Part shown: in pieces, positions 46,701-57,263 of the stretch
Layout: every line of letters starts with the position of its first letter
How positions within the stretch are numbered: the first letter of the stretch is position 1
Source of the DNA: Amylostereum areolatum
Taxonomy: Eukaryota; Basidiomycota; Agaricomycetes; Russulales; Stereaceae
Direction: 5' to 3'
Assembly (NCBI GenBank): GCA_012932865.1
Contig: SAXG01000104.1
Coordinates: 42,426 to 106,425 of the forward strand
Length of the DNA stretch: 64,000 bases
Program-made: the position numbers and the translations under genes
The notes under the pieces: model-generated
The model's input: only the letters and a program-made list of their open reading frames with translations
What the model was told of the DNA's origin: nothing
Databases searched by the model: none

Positions 46701-48043
46701 ATGTGCGTTTCGTCATCTTCTCTGTACCGATGTCCAATCGAGCGTTCCCCAGGATGCCTCCCGTTTCCCGGGTCTCCTCTAGGAAAAAGAACATCGCGGG
46801 CGCGATCAGAGTGGTGCCGGAGGGTTCTTTGGGGGTATGGTAAGGTGCCACTCGCTCTGGTGTAAGCCCACTCCGAACTCACGTCCAACGGTCGTCTGTT
46901 CCAGGCCAGGCGACAACGTCAACAACTGCGCCGCAGGCTACAGCTGCCCGCCTCCGACCGTCACCCTCGACTTCTACGCCCCCACCAACGGCCGCTTCGT
47001 CGACATCGACCTCGGCGGGCCCACCCCGGCCGACTTCACGATCTCGACCAACGTCACCTGGCTCAAGTTCTCGACGGCCCAGGGCTCGCTCACGCCCTCG
47101 CGCCCGGCCACCCGCGTCGCGTTTTCGGTGGACTGGGACGGGGTGCGCGGCGCGCAGGCGGCGCAGATCAACATCGACGCGACGGCGGACGGCTTCCCGG
47201 CGCTCTCGGTGCCCGTGTACTTCGTCGCGAACCACACCGCGGCGCCGGCGGATTTCAAGGGTACGTTGTTTTTTTCCGGGGGCGGGCGCAGGTTCCGTGG
47301 GCGCCTGATGTGGATGCCCTTCATTGTTGCAGGCTTCGTGGAGGGCGACGGCGGGATTTCGATCGAGGCGGCGCATGCGGCGAGGAACACCACGGTCGGG
47401 GAGGTGGCCTGGACGGAGATACCCAACTACGGCCGCACGTTGTCTGGCGTGACGCCGTGGCCTCGCCTCGGGAACAACGAGGCGAATTACACTGCGGGTT
47501 CGGGTCCCAGCATGTGAGCGGCTCCTTTCCTGTCCATGCTCTCGCGTTTTGACCCTTCGGCGATTTTTTTTTTCATCCGCGCCCCCGACCCAGCGAGTAC
47601 GACTTTTACAACTTCAACACGATCGGCCAGGCCGGCAACGTCTCCGTGAACGTCATGGTCTCGCCCTCGCTCAACGCGAACGGGAACGACCGCCCGATCG
47701 CGGTCGCAGTCCAGGTCGACGACGGTCAGCCGGCGCGGACGACGTACTTCATCCCGTCCGCCGCGCCCGGGTCCGAGCCCCCGCAGTGGTCCGACTTCGT
47801 CGCGAACGGGGTCGTCGAGGTCGTCGGGAACTTCACGGCCCTGCCCGGCGCGCACACGCTCAAGGTGTGGATGGTCGAGCCCGCGGTGGTGGTGCAGAAG
47901 ATCGTGATCGGTGGGTGTTTTGTTTTTGTTTTTGTTTGGGTTGGGTTTGGGTTTGGGGAGGTGCTGATGGTCTTTGCGATATAGATACGGGAGGGGTGAG
48001 GCGGAGTTATTTGGGCCCGCCGGAGAGCGTGCTGTTGGCTTGA
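43733..48043 (+). CDS. GH115 xylan alpha-1,2-glucuronidase, secreted
   Basis: Removes (4-O-methyl)glucuronic acid side chains from glucuronoxylan outside the cell. Starts MFASWPHGALLALALVGGSVRA, a signal peptide, then QQSCVLFTSSSSAFPIV. Family landmarks in order: DDEWPGVQLAARDFASDI, FALYDHSEQFGVSPWYWWADVP, VKYRGIFLNDEQPALTNW, LLLRLKANFLWPAQWSSAFGIDD, MGTSHEEPMMR, LLWTDDNWGNIRR, GAGVYYHFDYVGDPRDYKW, LGDLKP-like and IMDQTHVLYNYWQQP. The C-terminal domain carries DFYNFNTIGQAGNVSVNV. There are more than 15 exons, including 13-, 9- and 18-base microexons, and many N-glycosylation sequons. The length, near 950-980 residues, fits the family. Some exon joins near 45440-45700 were read by eye. Confidence 0.9.
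44746..44758 (+). other. 13-base microexon of GH115
   Basis: CCCAGTGGAGCAG lies between a CCTTAG acceptor and a GTATGT donor. It supplies AQWSS in NFLWPAQWSSAFGIDD, which the family requires. Confidence 0.8.
45628..45636 (+). other. 9-base microexon of GH115
   Basis: TTTGACTAC (FDY) lies between GTCCAG and GTAGGT. It is needed to complete YYHFDYVGDPRDY. Confidence 0.75.
45804..45818. repeat. Telomere-like CCCTAA motif at a GH115 splice donor
   Basis: TAACCCTAACCCTAA: two CCCTAA units plus an extra TAA, starting at the second base of the intron. Confidence 0.6.
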
Positions 48044-48179
48044 TTGTGTGGTTGGAAGGTTGGAAGGGGATGTTCGCGGCTGTGCAGTGTGTGCCACTTC
48101 CAATGTAGTTGTATTCCGTGCGATGACAACGTGGACAAGTGTCAAGTAGCATAGGCAGTAGTATGCCGGGGGATAAGTA

Positions 48180-50097
48180 TTACAGGAAGGGATCGTTATC
48201 CTTGGTCTTTTCTGTATGTTGCCTCGCACAAGCTTCTCTGTGGCCAGCGTTCCAGTCGCTGTCAGGGAGAGCATGAGAGTCGTTATTCTTGGTCGCACGG
48301 GCGGACGCACCTCCTTTGGCAAGTGCGGTCGCAGTAGCACACCTTCTTGCACCCTACGCAAAGTTGCATCCGGTACGGCGACCGGGCGGCGTAGAACTCG
48401 CACGCCTTCGCCGCGCAGAACCCGTGCGTGCGCTCGTGCGCCTCGTCCAACTCCAGCGCCGCGCCAAGCTTGTTCCACTCGACCAGGAGCCCGGCGAGCG
48501 CGCGGCGGTCCGACTCGTCGGCCCTGCACCGCCGGAAGGCCTCGCGCAGCTCCCGCATGGTGGAGAACCACTCGAGCTTGGTGTCGCGGCGGAGGAGGGC
48601 GTAGTTGTGTTTTCGCGCGCGGCGGTGGTGCGTCGTGCGCGGGTCGCTGCAGGCTTCGGCGACGGTCCTGTAGTCGTTGACGATCGCGGTGCACGCCTCT
48701 GCCGGTGGGTATGTAACTTTCAATGTGCGAGTCCGTCGCGGAAACGGCAGGCGGGCTTACGCGCATTCTCTGAGGGGTTGAGCGTGCTGAGAGAGGCTCC
48801 GTGGGGGAGGATGGCGATGGTGTAGCGTTCCATGACCGGGGTAAGGTCCCACCCGCTCCGCTTGCTATCACGCGATATCGTCCTACGTCGGGGCGATGAG
48901 CGAGGGTAGCAGTATGTGGAGGCTGAGGGCGACCGGATACTTCACCTGAGCATGCTCACCACCCTCGTCCAGATCGCCCACCCCTCTTCCGCCTCGCATT
49001 TTCCCGTTCTCCGCTGTCTGCACAGCGCGCGGGTGATCTGCCCCGAGAACTCTGCACCGGCGCCGATGTCGGTGACCAGCTCGGGGGCAACAATGCAGCC
49101 TAGGACGATCAGGCAGTCTTGCAGGCCCATGTCGACCACGTCGTCCCGCTCCAGGTCGCGGTAGAAGCGAGACAAGATGTTCGCCACGCCGAATTTGTCC
49201 TTGCATTCGATGACGAGCGACGCCATGAAGGAATTTGGGGGCGGGCTTGGGCCATCGCTGTGGAGGATGACGTGTCGGAAGATCGTGTATACTTCCATGC
49301 CTTGGTCCGTCGGGGGGTGGCAGTACCAGCACATGAACGCGATGTGGACGATGCCCAGGTCTCCGTATTTTGGAATGCAGTCGCTGATCGGAAGGGCGAT
49401 CGGAGAGCGTTTTCGTTCAGTCATGCGCGTGACATTTGCACCAAGTCCGCGGAGAAACGTACACACCATTCGATGCACGACGTGGTGAGTGCGTCGAGAT
49501 AATACAATATGAGTTGTAGGAGCTCCACGATGTAGGAGCACCGGCCGCTCATGAAAGCCCGTTGGGACCACAGGCCCTCACATATTCCGGGGGTCGCCGC
49601 GATGACGATGTCCAGGACTTTGCATTTGGTCTTCACGGTTTGTGCTAGGGAAGCTAGTATGGCTAATGCCGCGACGGCGTCGATGAGCACCGTCTGCGGG
49701 ATAAAGGAGCGAATGCTGATTAGCGCTGCGCGAGCCTCGCATCGCAGAATGCGACCAAACCACGCTGTCTTACCGTCGCATCGTGGCCGGTGAAGTAGAA
49801 GTCCGAGTGTCTGAAGATCATGTCGTAGTATACGTCCACCAACGTGAACACGATGCCGTCTATGTCCGGGAGGGCCATGAGCGGGGGTCGGGTATGCAGG
49901 AACTTGGCGATCGCCGTGTTCAGCGCAGGAAAGTCGGGGTGAAGTGCCTGTTGTAGTTTGTAGATAGAGGAAAGGAGAGCAGCAGACTCCTCGAAGCTGG
50001 ACACGGTGACCTCGAACTTCACCGCGTCCGAGTCCGAGTCGATAGTGTGGGGTTCAAGATCGTCAGAAGTCGTACTTGCATGGTTGCAGTGCGCCAT
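48180..50097 (-). CDS. MYND zinc-finger protein, paralogue A
   Basis: Starts MAHCNHASTTSDDLEPHT. Helical, Leu-rich exons follow (LLSSIYKLQQALHPDFPALN; LIDAVAALAILASLAQTVK; HIAFMCWYCHPPTDQG). The last exons carry CAAKACEFYAARSPYRMQLCVGCKKVCYCDRTCQ, then after an intron SDWNAGHREACARQH. This gives the C-x3-C/CxxC/CxxxC/H-x-x-x-C spacing of a MYND finger at the C-terminus. MYND fingers bind Pro-rich partners; the enzymatic role is unknown. Tail-to-tail with GH115, 136 bases apart. HIAFMCWY aligns with HITLLCWY and HIALLCWY of paralogues B and C downstream. Confidence 0.72.
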
Positions 50098-50330
50098 GGC
50101 TGTTGAAAGGTTGGGAACTTCCGGTTCAATTGGGATTCAAGAAGGGTGTACAGTCTGGGAGGATGTGGTGGTAGAGGTATGTGTACACGTTTGTGAAACG
50201 AGTGCGCGGGACGAAGGGGAAACTTAAATAAAGACGCCACTGTTCCCAGGCCACCACGTGCATGTCGCGAGACCGTACAATATGCTACACGGAATCCTAT
50301 AAGTTTCGTATGGCAACAGTGGACGTAAGA

Positions 50331-50897
50331 TTATGCTGCCTTCTCCGAGTATCTATTCCTCCGAGGACAGGTCTCCTTGTGTTCCTTCCAATCCCTGAGG
50401 TGGATGTTGTAGACGGTAAGTCGAGAAATTTAAATCGGAATTGCGATGATATTCACATACTCTCGCTGACATTGTTGGTCACAGTAGCACACCTTACGAC
50501 ACCCGACACATACCTGCATGAGAAATGGTGACACCCCGTTCGACTGTCTGATTATTCCCCTGACACACGCTTGATATCAACATTGTGCGTTGCATACAAA
50601 GTCACACAAGAGACTTACCGTTCGCAAGTTTAAGGCGTCCTCCAGTCAGTTCTCCGTGTCAATTCGATAAGCTTGAGGGGCGGTGTAGATGACCGACGGG
50701 AGATAGTTCATCGCCTGACTGTAAGGCCTCCCGTCAGGTCCAGTGGGAAGCGTGGATTTGAGCGGGAAGGATGTGCGAAGCGCTCCGGATTCAGATAATC
50801 GGTTGACTGGGCGAGCTGATAGGGGGGTTTTATCAAACTGGAATATCGGTTTCGATGAATTGACTGAATCCGGGGCACGGAATCTTGTACTTTGCAT
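50331..50897 (-). pseudogene. MYND finger fragment
   Basis: Two joined exons read VCVGCRKVCYCDQQCQR then DWKEHKETCPRRNRYSEKAA, a good MYND finger. The sequence upstream opens with an ATG (MQSTRFRAPDSVNSSK) but has an in-frame TGA after DTEN, before the segment LEDALNLRT that would join to the finger. The long helical region of its paralogues is absent. A short gene with an unseen intron is the alternative. Confidence 0.5.
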
Positions 50898-51477
50898 GGT
50901 ATAGATACGAACGGCGACTACCAGGGGTGGCAGCTAAAGAGGGGGAGAGGGAGGAGGATGAGAGGTGCGCCGACAAGCTTATAACCGTGCAGAGTCCATA
51001 ATGGGAGGGCCATGCTTATGAGCGTGGCCTTCAGACAAGCAAACGAGAGGCCGTGAATGGTCTGAGGCTCATGGGCGTGACATTTGATTCGTTGAGGCCA
51101 CCCGAGTATAGAAGACGCATTGTTCTCCTACGGCGGCGGCGGAGAGGATGGTTGTGTGTGGCGATACTTACATACCAATAAGGTGCCTTATATAAGAGGG
51201 CTCCGCCGCCACACGATGAAAGAAATCGAAGGGGAAATCGGGGGATCGACCGCGATGTGCCGTCAGCTTCGTTGAGCGACTTCAAATTTCTCCAACGTGA
51301 GTAAAGTATCCAGCTCTGTACAATCGTCCTGGAAGACGGGTCAATATCACAACACAACCATCCGCCACCTTCGCCACTTAGCTGTCGCCCTCTAGAGGGC
51401 CCGCGGGTAACAGGTCCCTATTATTGCCACGCCGCCGTCTCCGGATAGGGGTGCCGCGCGACGGCGAGAAGGGGCTC
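50898..51477. other. No gene recognised
   Basis: CCG-type triplets near 51130 and 51205. Nothing supported. Confidence 0.35.
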
Positions 51478-52221
51478 CTAGTCTCGAATCAACTCGAAAC
51501 CTAGTTCCTGGGCCGTCGTTCGCAAATCCGACAGCTGTTTGTCCAGAAGGTTACATCTGGACAGCACCACGCGCCGAATTGGCAGGGTCGATGGCGCAGA
51601 ACGACGGTGCAAGAGCACGTCGCAGAGCAGCTGCAGGTACTCCGCCTGATCGGCAACGTCAAAGTGCTCGGTGTGAAGCCTCTGGAGTCGCGCGAAGAAG
51701 CGATCGGGATCGGACTTGGCGAGCCTCTGAGATACCAATATCGAGCCGTATGAATGACCGTGGAGCACCATGAGGAGCCCAATCATCGCATCCCCATACG
51801 CCACCACCCGCTGCGATGGGGCCGCGCCAAAGTTGGAAACCGAATCGAACCATTGAACCTCGGCCGACTCGAAAAGGGGTAGATTGATCAAGGGAGAAAT
51901 GGGGAGAGATCCTGCTCGGGCGAGCGACTCTTCGATCCAGAACGGGGATTCTGTGACGATGTCCGTCCAGAGATGAGGAAAGGCAAGCGCGGTGGCTCGC
52001 TACTGCCGACACACTTACGTGACGGCCAGCCATTCTGGGGTCTTGCGTGCGCGTTTCCGGGGGTGTTCGTGGCAAGACGGCAAGCATCCAAAAACCGTAG
52101 CCAAGAGCTCCGTCGGAAGAGCGGTTATCAAGGATGCTCTGACCGTGGTTGCAGTGGGTGCCGAGACTGGACGTACATTAGAAGGAAAATAGGCGATTAT
52201 ACTAGACAGCGTTGGACGCAC
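51478..52221 (-). pseudogene. F-box protein pseudogene with two nonsense codons
   Basis: In one frame: ALPTELLATVFGCLPS, then TPEWLAVT, TAA, VCRQ, TAG, RATALAFPHLWTDIV, then TESPFWIEESLA through RVVLSRCNLLDKQLSDL to LGFELIRD. The normal Agaricomycete F-box reads PEWLAVTxVCRxWR, so the two stops (at 52015-52017 and 52000-52002 plus-strand) replace conserved positions; the second is where Trp is expected (TGG to TAG). GTAAGT at the first stop could be a donor, but the nearest acceptors are too close or break the frame. No ATG opens the frame. Confidence 0.7.
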
Positions 52222-52514
52222 CTTGGTCTCGAATTTGGTGTGTTATAAGTAGCTGTAAGAATCGTCAGTCGCAACTTTGTTCTTTCTGCGTTTGCGCACA
52301 CGTCAAATTGGGGAACTTTGTCTTGCAAGAACGAGAACGAGGATGCCAATGGATGGGAGGAGGAAGATGGCCTCGGAACTTCCAGAGTCAAATAACGCGC
52401 GGTGCGCACGTGCTCGCCTGAGGGCAAGTACGAGCGCCTACTTGATCTCAACTCCTACCACCAAAGAAACGCTCAAAGCTTATACTTATATTTCCCTTCC
52501 CTGCATTCTCCCCG

Positions 52515-53993
52515 ATGACAAAACATAGCAAGAACAACACCGCATCCTCCATATTCTCTTATGCCGAGCACAAGAAGCTGGAGTATGGCACCAAGCGCGT
52601 ACGTCTCCCTCTCCACCGTGCGCACAGACGATTTGAGCGAAACGAACGGTGCAGCAACGTCTAGGAAACGAGTCCATGCGTCGCTTCGACGCCTGCGCGC
52701 TCTGCCTTCAACGCGCTCGGGACCCCGTCGCCTGCCACGAAGGGCACCTTTTCTGCAAGGAGTGCGTGTACACCGATCTCCGTGCGTTTCTCTATCCTCT
52801 CTGTGCGTTCTCTGCTCACCCTCACCACCCGCAACGTCCAGTGACACAAAAAAAGGATATCAAGCGTCAGAAGGAACAGCTGGCGGCGCTGCAGAAGGAG
52901 GCGGAGGCAGAGAAGGCCCGCGCGAAGGCGGCCGCGCGCGAACGAGTGCTGGAGGAGTTCGAGAAGGGACATATTGGGCTGGGGGCGACGACAGCAGGGA
53001 TAACGACGTCTGGAGCAGAGGTGGAGGCGGGAGACAAAGGCGAAGGTGAGTTGTGTTTCCGTTTGGTAGGGATGAATGGACACTGGACAGTGCGCACGAC
53101 GACAACTCGACCATATATCCCCTTCACCCCGTCTCCCCCGTCGTCGCCTTCTCCTCCGTGCACGTACACGGGACATACTTCCTCTTTCCTCATCCGCCAT
53201 TCTCCTCCATTCTTCCGCCCTTTTTCTGACACGTCCTCTTGACAGTCCGCGGAACCAAACGCAAGTTCACGTTCGACCTCCCCGCTGCCGAAGCGCGCGC
53301 ACTCGAGGCGGAAGAGGCGGCCTTGCGCCAGATCGAGCGCGAGCAGGCGGAGGCCCTGCGCGCGAAGCTGCCCGACTTTTGGCTGCCGTCGCTCACGCCG
53401 ACATACTCCGACTCTAGCAAGGGCCAGCCGAGATCACTGGCGGACGTGCGTGTGGTGACGACGTGTCGGGGCGGGGTCGAGGGGCATCCGTTCGCGTGAG
53501 TGGTTCTTTTCGCCACGTTCTGTCCGGGGCCGCGTGCTGAAGCGGCGGACGACGTAGATTGAAGCACCTGGTGCCGGTCTCGTTCAGCGTGCGGGATGAC
53601 GCCGAGGCGAAGAAGGCGGAGGACCCCGAGGCGATCTGTCCGTCGTGCAAAAAGACGCTGTCGAACAGCCTGCGCATGTTTCGTGCGTTGATCGTCTTCC
53701 GTCCCTCCTTTTCCTTCATCTTAACCGTGGACGGCATCAGTGATGAAACCGTGCTCGCATGTGACGTGCAAGACGTGCACCGACACGCTTGTCACGCCGT
53801 CGAAGCAATGCTTAGTGTGCGACGCAGCGCTGACAGAGAAAGATGTTGTGGAACTCAAGAGGGAGGGTGCGCATCTTTTCGTCTTTCTTTCCGAACATTG
53901 TCACCTAACTTAGGGTGTATATACATAGGCACTGGATTTGCAGGTGGAGGTCTAGCAGAGACGTCGAAAACAGGTGTTGCGTTCCAGGGATGA
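52515..53993 (+). CDS. NOSIP-type E3 ubiquitin ligase
   Basis: A nuclear-type ubiquitin ligase with a split U-box/RING. Starts MTKHSKNNTASSIFSYAEHK, the conserved NOSIP N-terminus. After an intron comes YGTKRQRLGNESMRRFDACALCLQ with CHEGHLFCKEC. After another intron, a charged helix (TQKKDIKRQKEQLAALQKEAE), FWLPSLTP and a second finger: CPSCKKTLSN...MKPCSHVTCKTC...CLVCD. The C-terminus reads LKREGTGFAGGGLAETSKTG, as in the family. There are about seven exons. The start was chosen because TKHSKN is diagnostic. Convergent with MYND paralogue B, 144 bases away. Confidence 0.88.
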
Positions 53994-54137
53994 ACGTTGG
54001 TTTTCATACCAACGGTGTACGATTATGGATTACCTTAGCCAATGGACATGCATGCGAAAAAAGTCTGATAACGGCCGACAATGTAACATCTACTAGCGAT
54101 CCTTTATCTCTTCCTCCACCATCTCACAATGTATCGC

Positions 54138-55348
54138 CTATTGCCCGTCCTGGGCGAAGGTTGCTGGCACCAGAGTTCCCGGCCTCTTTGGCGGCAGGCT
54201 CAAGTCCACCGCCATCTCGTCATCGATCTTCCCTTGGTCTGTATTCCGGCCTTGCACTGTAAGAGATGTCGGAATGCCGACTGGAAGAGGAACGGGAGGA
54301 GGGATGGGGATCCCGTGCGTGCGCGCATGCCCCACGATCAAGGAGAAGAGGCTCAGGCATTGATGGTGGTCGCGCGGGGTCAGAGGGCCATGCATCTCGT
54401 CCGTGCCATTCGTGCGTTGGAAGAATGCGGACCATCCCATAAGTTTCCGGTCCAAGATGACAGTCTGGATAAGGTCAGATACGCGCCTTTCGTCGCTGGC
54501 GCGAGCGCATGCAATGAAGTAACCGGCGGCGGCAAGGAGGCTGTTTACGTGGGGCGACGTGGGGTTCTGATACCAGCAAAGCAGGGTTATATGCGGGATG
54601 CGGGTGTTAATCCACGCAGCAGGCGAGGACGCCAACCTGTCCACGAAAATGTGAGCGGGGAAAGAATTGAACCAAAAGATATGAACATCGATCTGCGCAC
54701 ATCGGTTTTGAAGTCGCGTATCTGCACAGAAAGCGGGTGAAAGTTCTGGCTCTTGATCCATGAGTTGGACGAGGAATAGCGGACCTCCCACAGGACATCG
54801 CACATGATGACGGTATTTTCCGCCAACGCGCGCCATACCTTCGGGCGTCCGTCACACTCCCAGACATGGAGAAGATTGACGAGGATCAGGTCTTTCGTTG
54901 GCTATTCGAAAAATATACGATGTAAGCGCGTTCACTACCCCACAACATCATATCGACGTACCGAAGAGTCCCTTAGGTATGGCATATCACAAAGCGTCAA
55001 CACATGCGTATCGACCAGCTCCGTATAGAATGTAGCGTATATTTCTTGATGCGTTGTCGGAACCTTCGGTGGCAGGGAGCGCATAGCCTCGTTCAATGCC
55101 AGCAGCAGTGCGCCTAAAGTCCACTCGTCTTTCCCAGCGCGCATGGTCCAATACACAAGTCGAGAGTGTACGATGGCGGAGAAAGGGCTCGCCCGTACGA
55201 TGTCGGTGCATTTGGTCAGCAAAACCTTTGGAGAGTCATTCATTCTAGCGTCTGAGTATACGAGAGCGTTCCACTTGGCGACGAAAGAGTTGTATACGTC
55301 GTCGAGAGGATTCATGGGAACAGGAAGGGACGGAGTGCGCGAGGACAT
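54138..55348 (-). CDS. MYND-family paralogue B lacking the finger
   Basis: Starts MSSRTPSLPVPMNPLDDVYNS. Shared family blocks follow: VIMCDVLWEVRYSSSNSWIK, HITLLCWYQNPTSPHV and ILDRKLMGWSAFFQRTNGTD. These match CDVLWRTRNSTVTWTK, HIALLCWYRQPTALRR and SLMGSHAFFKRVNTS in paralogue C. The frame ends PGTLVPATFAQDGQ. No Cys pairs of a MYND finger occur here or in the next 150 bases, so this copy has lost its finger or ends early. The codon just upstream in frame is GTG, so the internal ATG was used. Confidence 0.6.
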
Positions 55349-56214
55349 GGCCCAGGACAGAGTATTCAGGTTCCCGATATTCACCTACCGTCATTTATAC
55401 GACCACCATGTACGCGGCTGTCGTTCCCCCAAAGAGACGGTATGAAAGTGAAAGGAAGCATCAGGATACATACATCATTGAAGGCGACACACAAAGGTCA
55501 TTCGCCATTGATTTGCCATGGAGGCTGGAGCCTTTCACGTCGACGCGTCCTGAGGCGAGCCATTAGGAAGCAAAGGCCTGAAAAAAGATATGCATTCGTT
55601 GGAATTAATCACTTTCGGTTTCGAATGATATCCTTGTCGTCTTCCGCGGAGGAATGATTATAGCAGGAGGACGGGTCTGTAAGTGCAAGCGCATTGTCAC
55701 TGCAAGTCTGCAACGAGGCCAACGGCGTGTTTCGGATTCCGGAAAAGTGACGACCGTGCCGTGGGAATAATGGGCTGGACTAGGGTTAGGGTTTCACGCA
55801 CTCCACCTGTGCACACCGGCAAGACAACCTAAGACAACGTACTGACCGTCTATGAGTCTGACATATATGACATCTACTAGTACTACCTCTCGAAGTCACC
55901 CTCGCCGTTATGCAGCTGGCCCCACAGTTTCAAAGGTTCCACTAGAGGGGTTTCGCTCGTGGCTTCAACCACCACCACCACCACCACCACCACCCGCTAT
56001 TCTGGCCCCTCTCAGCAATTCGGTGAAACCACAAAATATTATGTCTCACCAGTCACCATGCTCTCAGCCCCTCTCTCCCCCGGACATCTCGGACTCTGGG
56101 CCACCTATAAATTGTGCCCCGACTTCAGGTTCTAAATGCATCTTCACCCCATAGCTGTCCACGCTTCGCATCGACTTCCAAACGACTACCATTCCTTCCC
56201 AAGCCTCGCTCGAC
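55349..56214. other. Intergenic with a TTAGGG motif and CCA repeat
   Basis: TAGGGTTAGGGTTT at 55781-55794 and a CCA triplet run near 55968-55995. TATAAAT near 56105 is the likely TATA box of the repeat gene to the right. A 100-codon frame (55852-56154) is weak. Confidence 0.45.
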
Positions 56215-56924
56215 ATGTACACCGCGCCTTCCTTCAGCACCGACCGGCTTTCCGTCCAGAAGGAGTACTTCAGCACGACTGTCGACATCGCAGGGAATGA
56301 GCACGAAGTACGCGTCATCTGCGATGACGAGAAGCGGGTGGAGACCTACGTCGTACGTCCCTTCTTCTGCGGTATCGTACCCATGGCTTAACCCTTACAC
56401 AGGAGGTTATCCCCGGAGATGAGAGCATTTCTTCGCTTTACGTCACCCATCGACACATCCACTACTTCGAAGAGGAGGATGACGATGAAGACGGCGACGA
56501 AGACACCCCTATCTTCACAACAACTTGCTCGGATGGCGAGACTCGATGCGTGGAGATGTATACGGTGGAGGACGCAGACTTTTCTGAACGAAGCTCTCTT
56601 CTGACATCAACAACTCAGGAGGTCATCCCTGCCGATGGCGATTATCCGCCGCTCGCTGTAACGCATCGTCACCTCGAGATTTTCACTGAATCCGACTTCG
56701 AAGAGGACGAGGACGAAGATGACAACGACGAGGAAGATGACAGTGACGAGGAAGGCAGCGACGAGGACGACGTCGACAGAGGCCTGGTGGATACATATGT
56801 CGTATGTCTACATTCAGTTATACCTTCGCGCGTGCACTAACCAGCCTGCACATCCTAGGAGGTCATCCCTGCCGACGGAGTCTGTCCTCCTCTTTACATT
56901 ACCCACCGCCACATTATCATCTAA
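56215..56924 (+). CDS. Unrecognised acidic protein with three repeated modules
   Basis: Starts MYTAPSFSTDRLSVQKEYFS. Three copies of a module follow: EVIPGDESISSLYVTHRHI, EVIPADGDYPPLAVTHRHL and EVIPADGVCPPLYITHRHI. Acidic stretches separate them (FEEEDDDEDGDEDTP; EEDEDEDDNDEEDDSDEEGSDEDD). Introns stand just before copies 1 and 3 (after ETYV and DTYV). The equivalent place before copy 2 (after VEMYT) has a stop-free 54-base GT...CAG stretch that may be a retained intron. The module has no known function. The structure points to growth by exon duplication. Confidence 0.6.
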
Positions 56925-57263
56925 ACACTCCTAACGCGTCTCATATCTTCCATCATCCCATCAGGCTCCCGCGCTCGTTGTACTCTTATTTCTCATACAC
57001 ATACACAATTTTCGGACACATATATAGCATCCTCCCAACCCACATGTATCTCAGATCCCACTGAGCAGCTGTATTTCTATCGCATCCTCAGAATCAATTC
57101 CATGTCAGTACTTCGTCCTCCAGCCTGTGTTCTATACCCCTCGTCTCTGCCGCCCTCTTCCAGTCCTGTTACAATATCTTCATTCAAGTACGAAGTAAGG
57201 GCTCGTATACATATTCAAAGTACAGAACGCGTACAGAAAGCGTCAGAAAGCGAGTAGTATAAC
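56925..57263. other. Intergenic, 3' flanks
   Basis: Lies between the convergent 3' ends of the repeat gene and MYND paralogue C. AT-richer, with TATATA near 57020. No gene seen. Confidence 0.4.
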
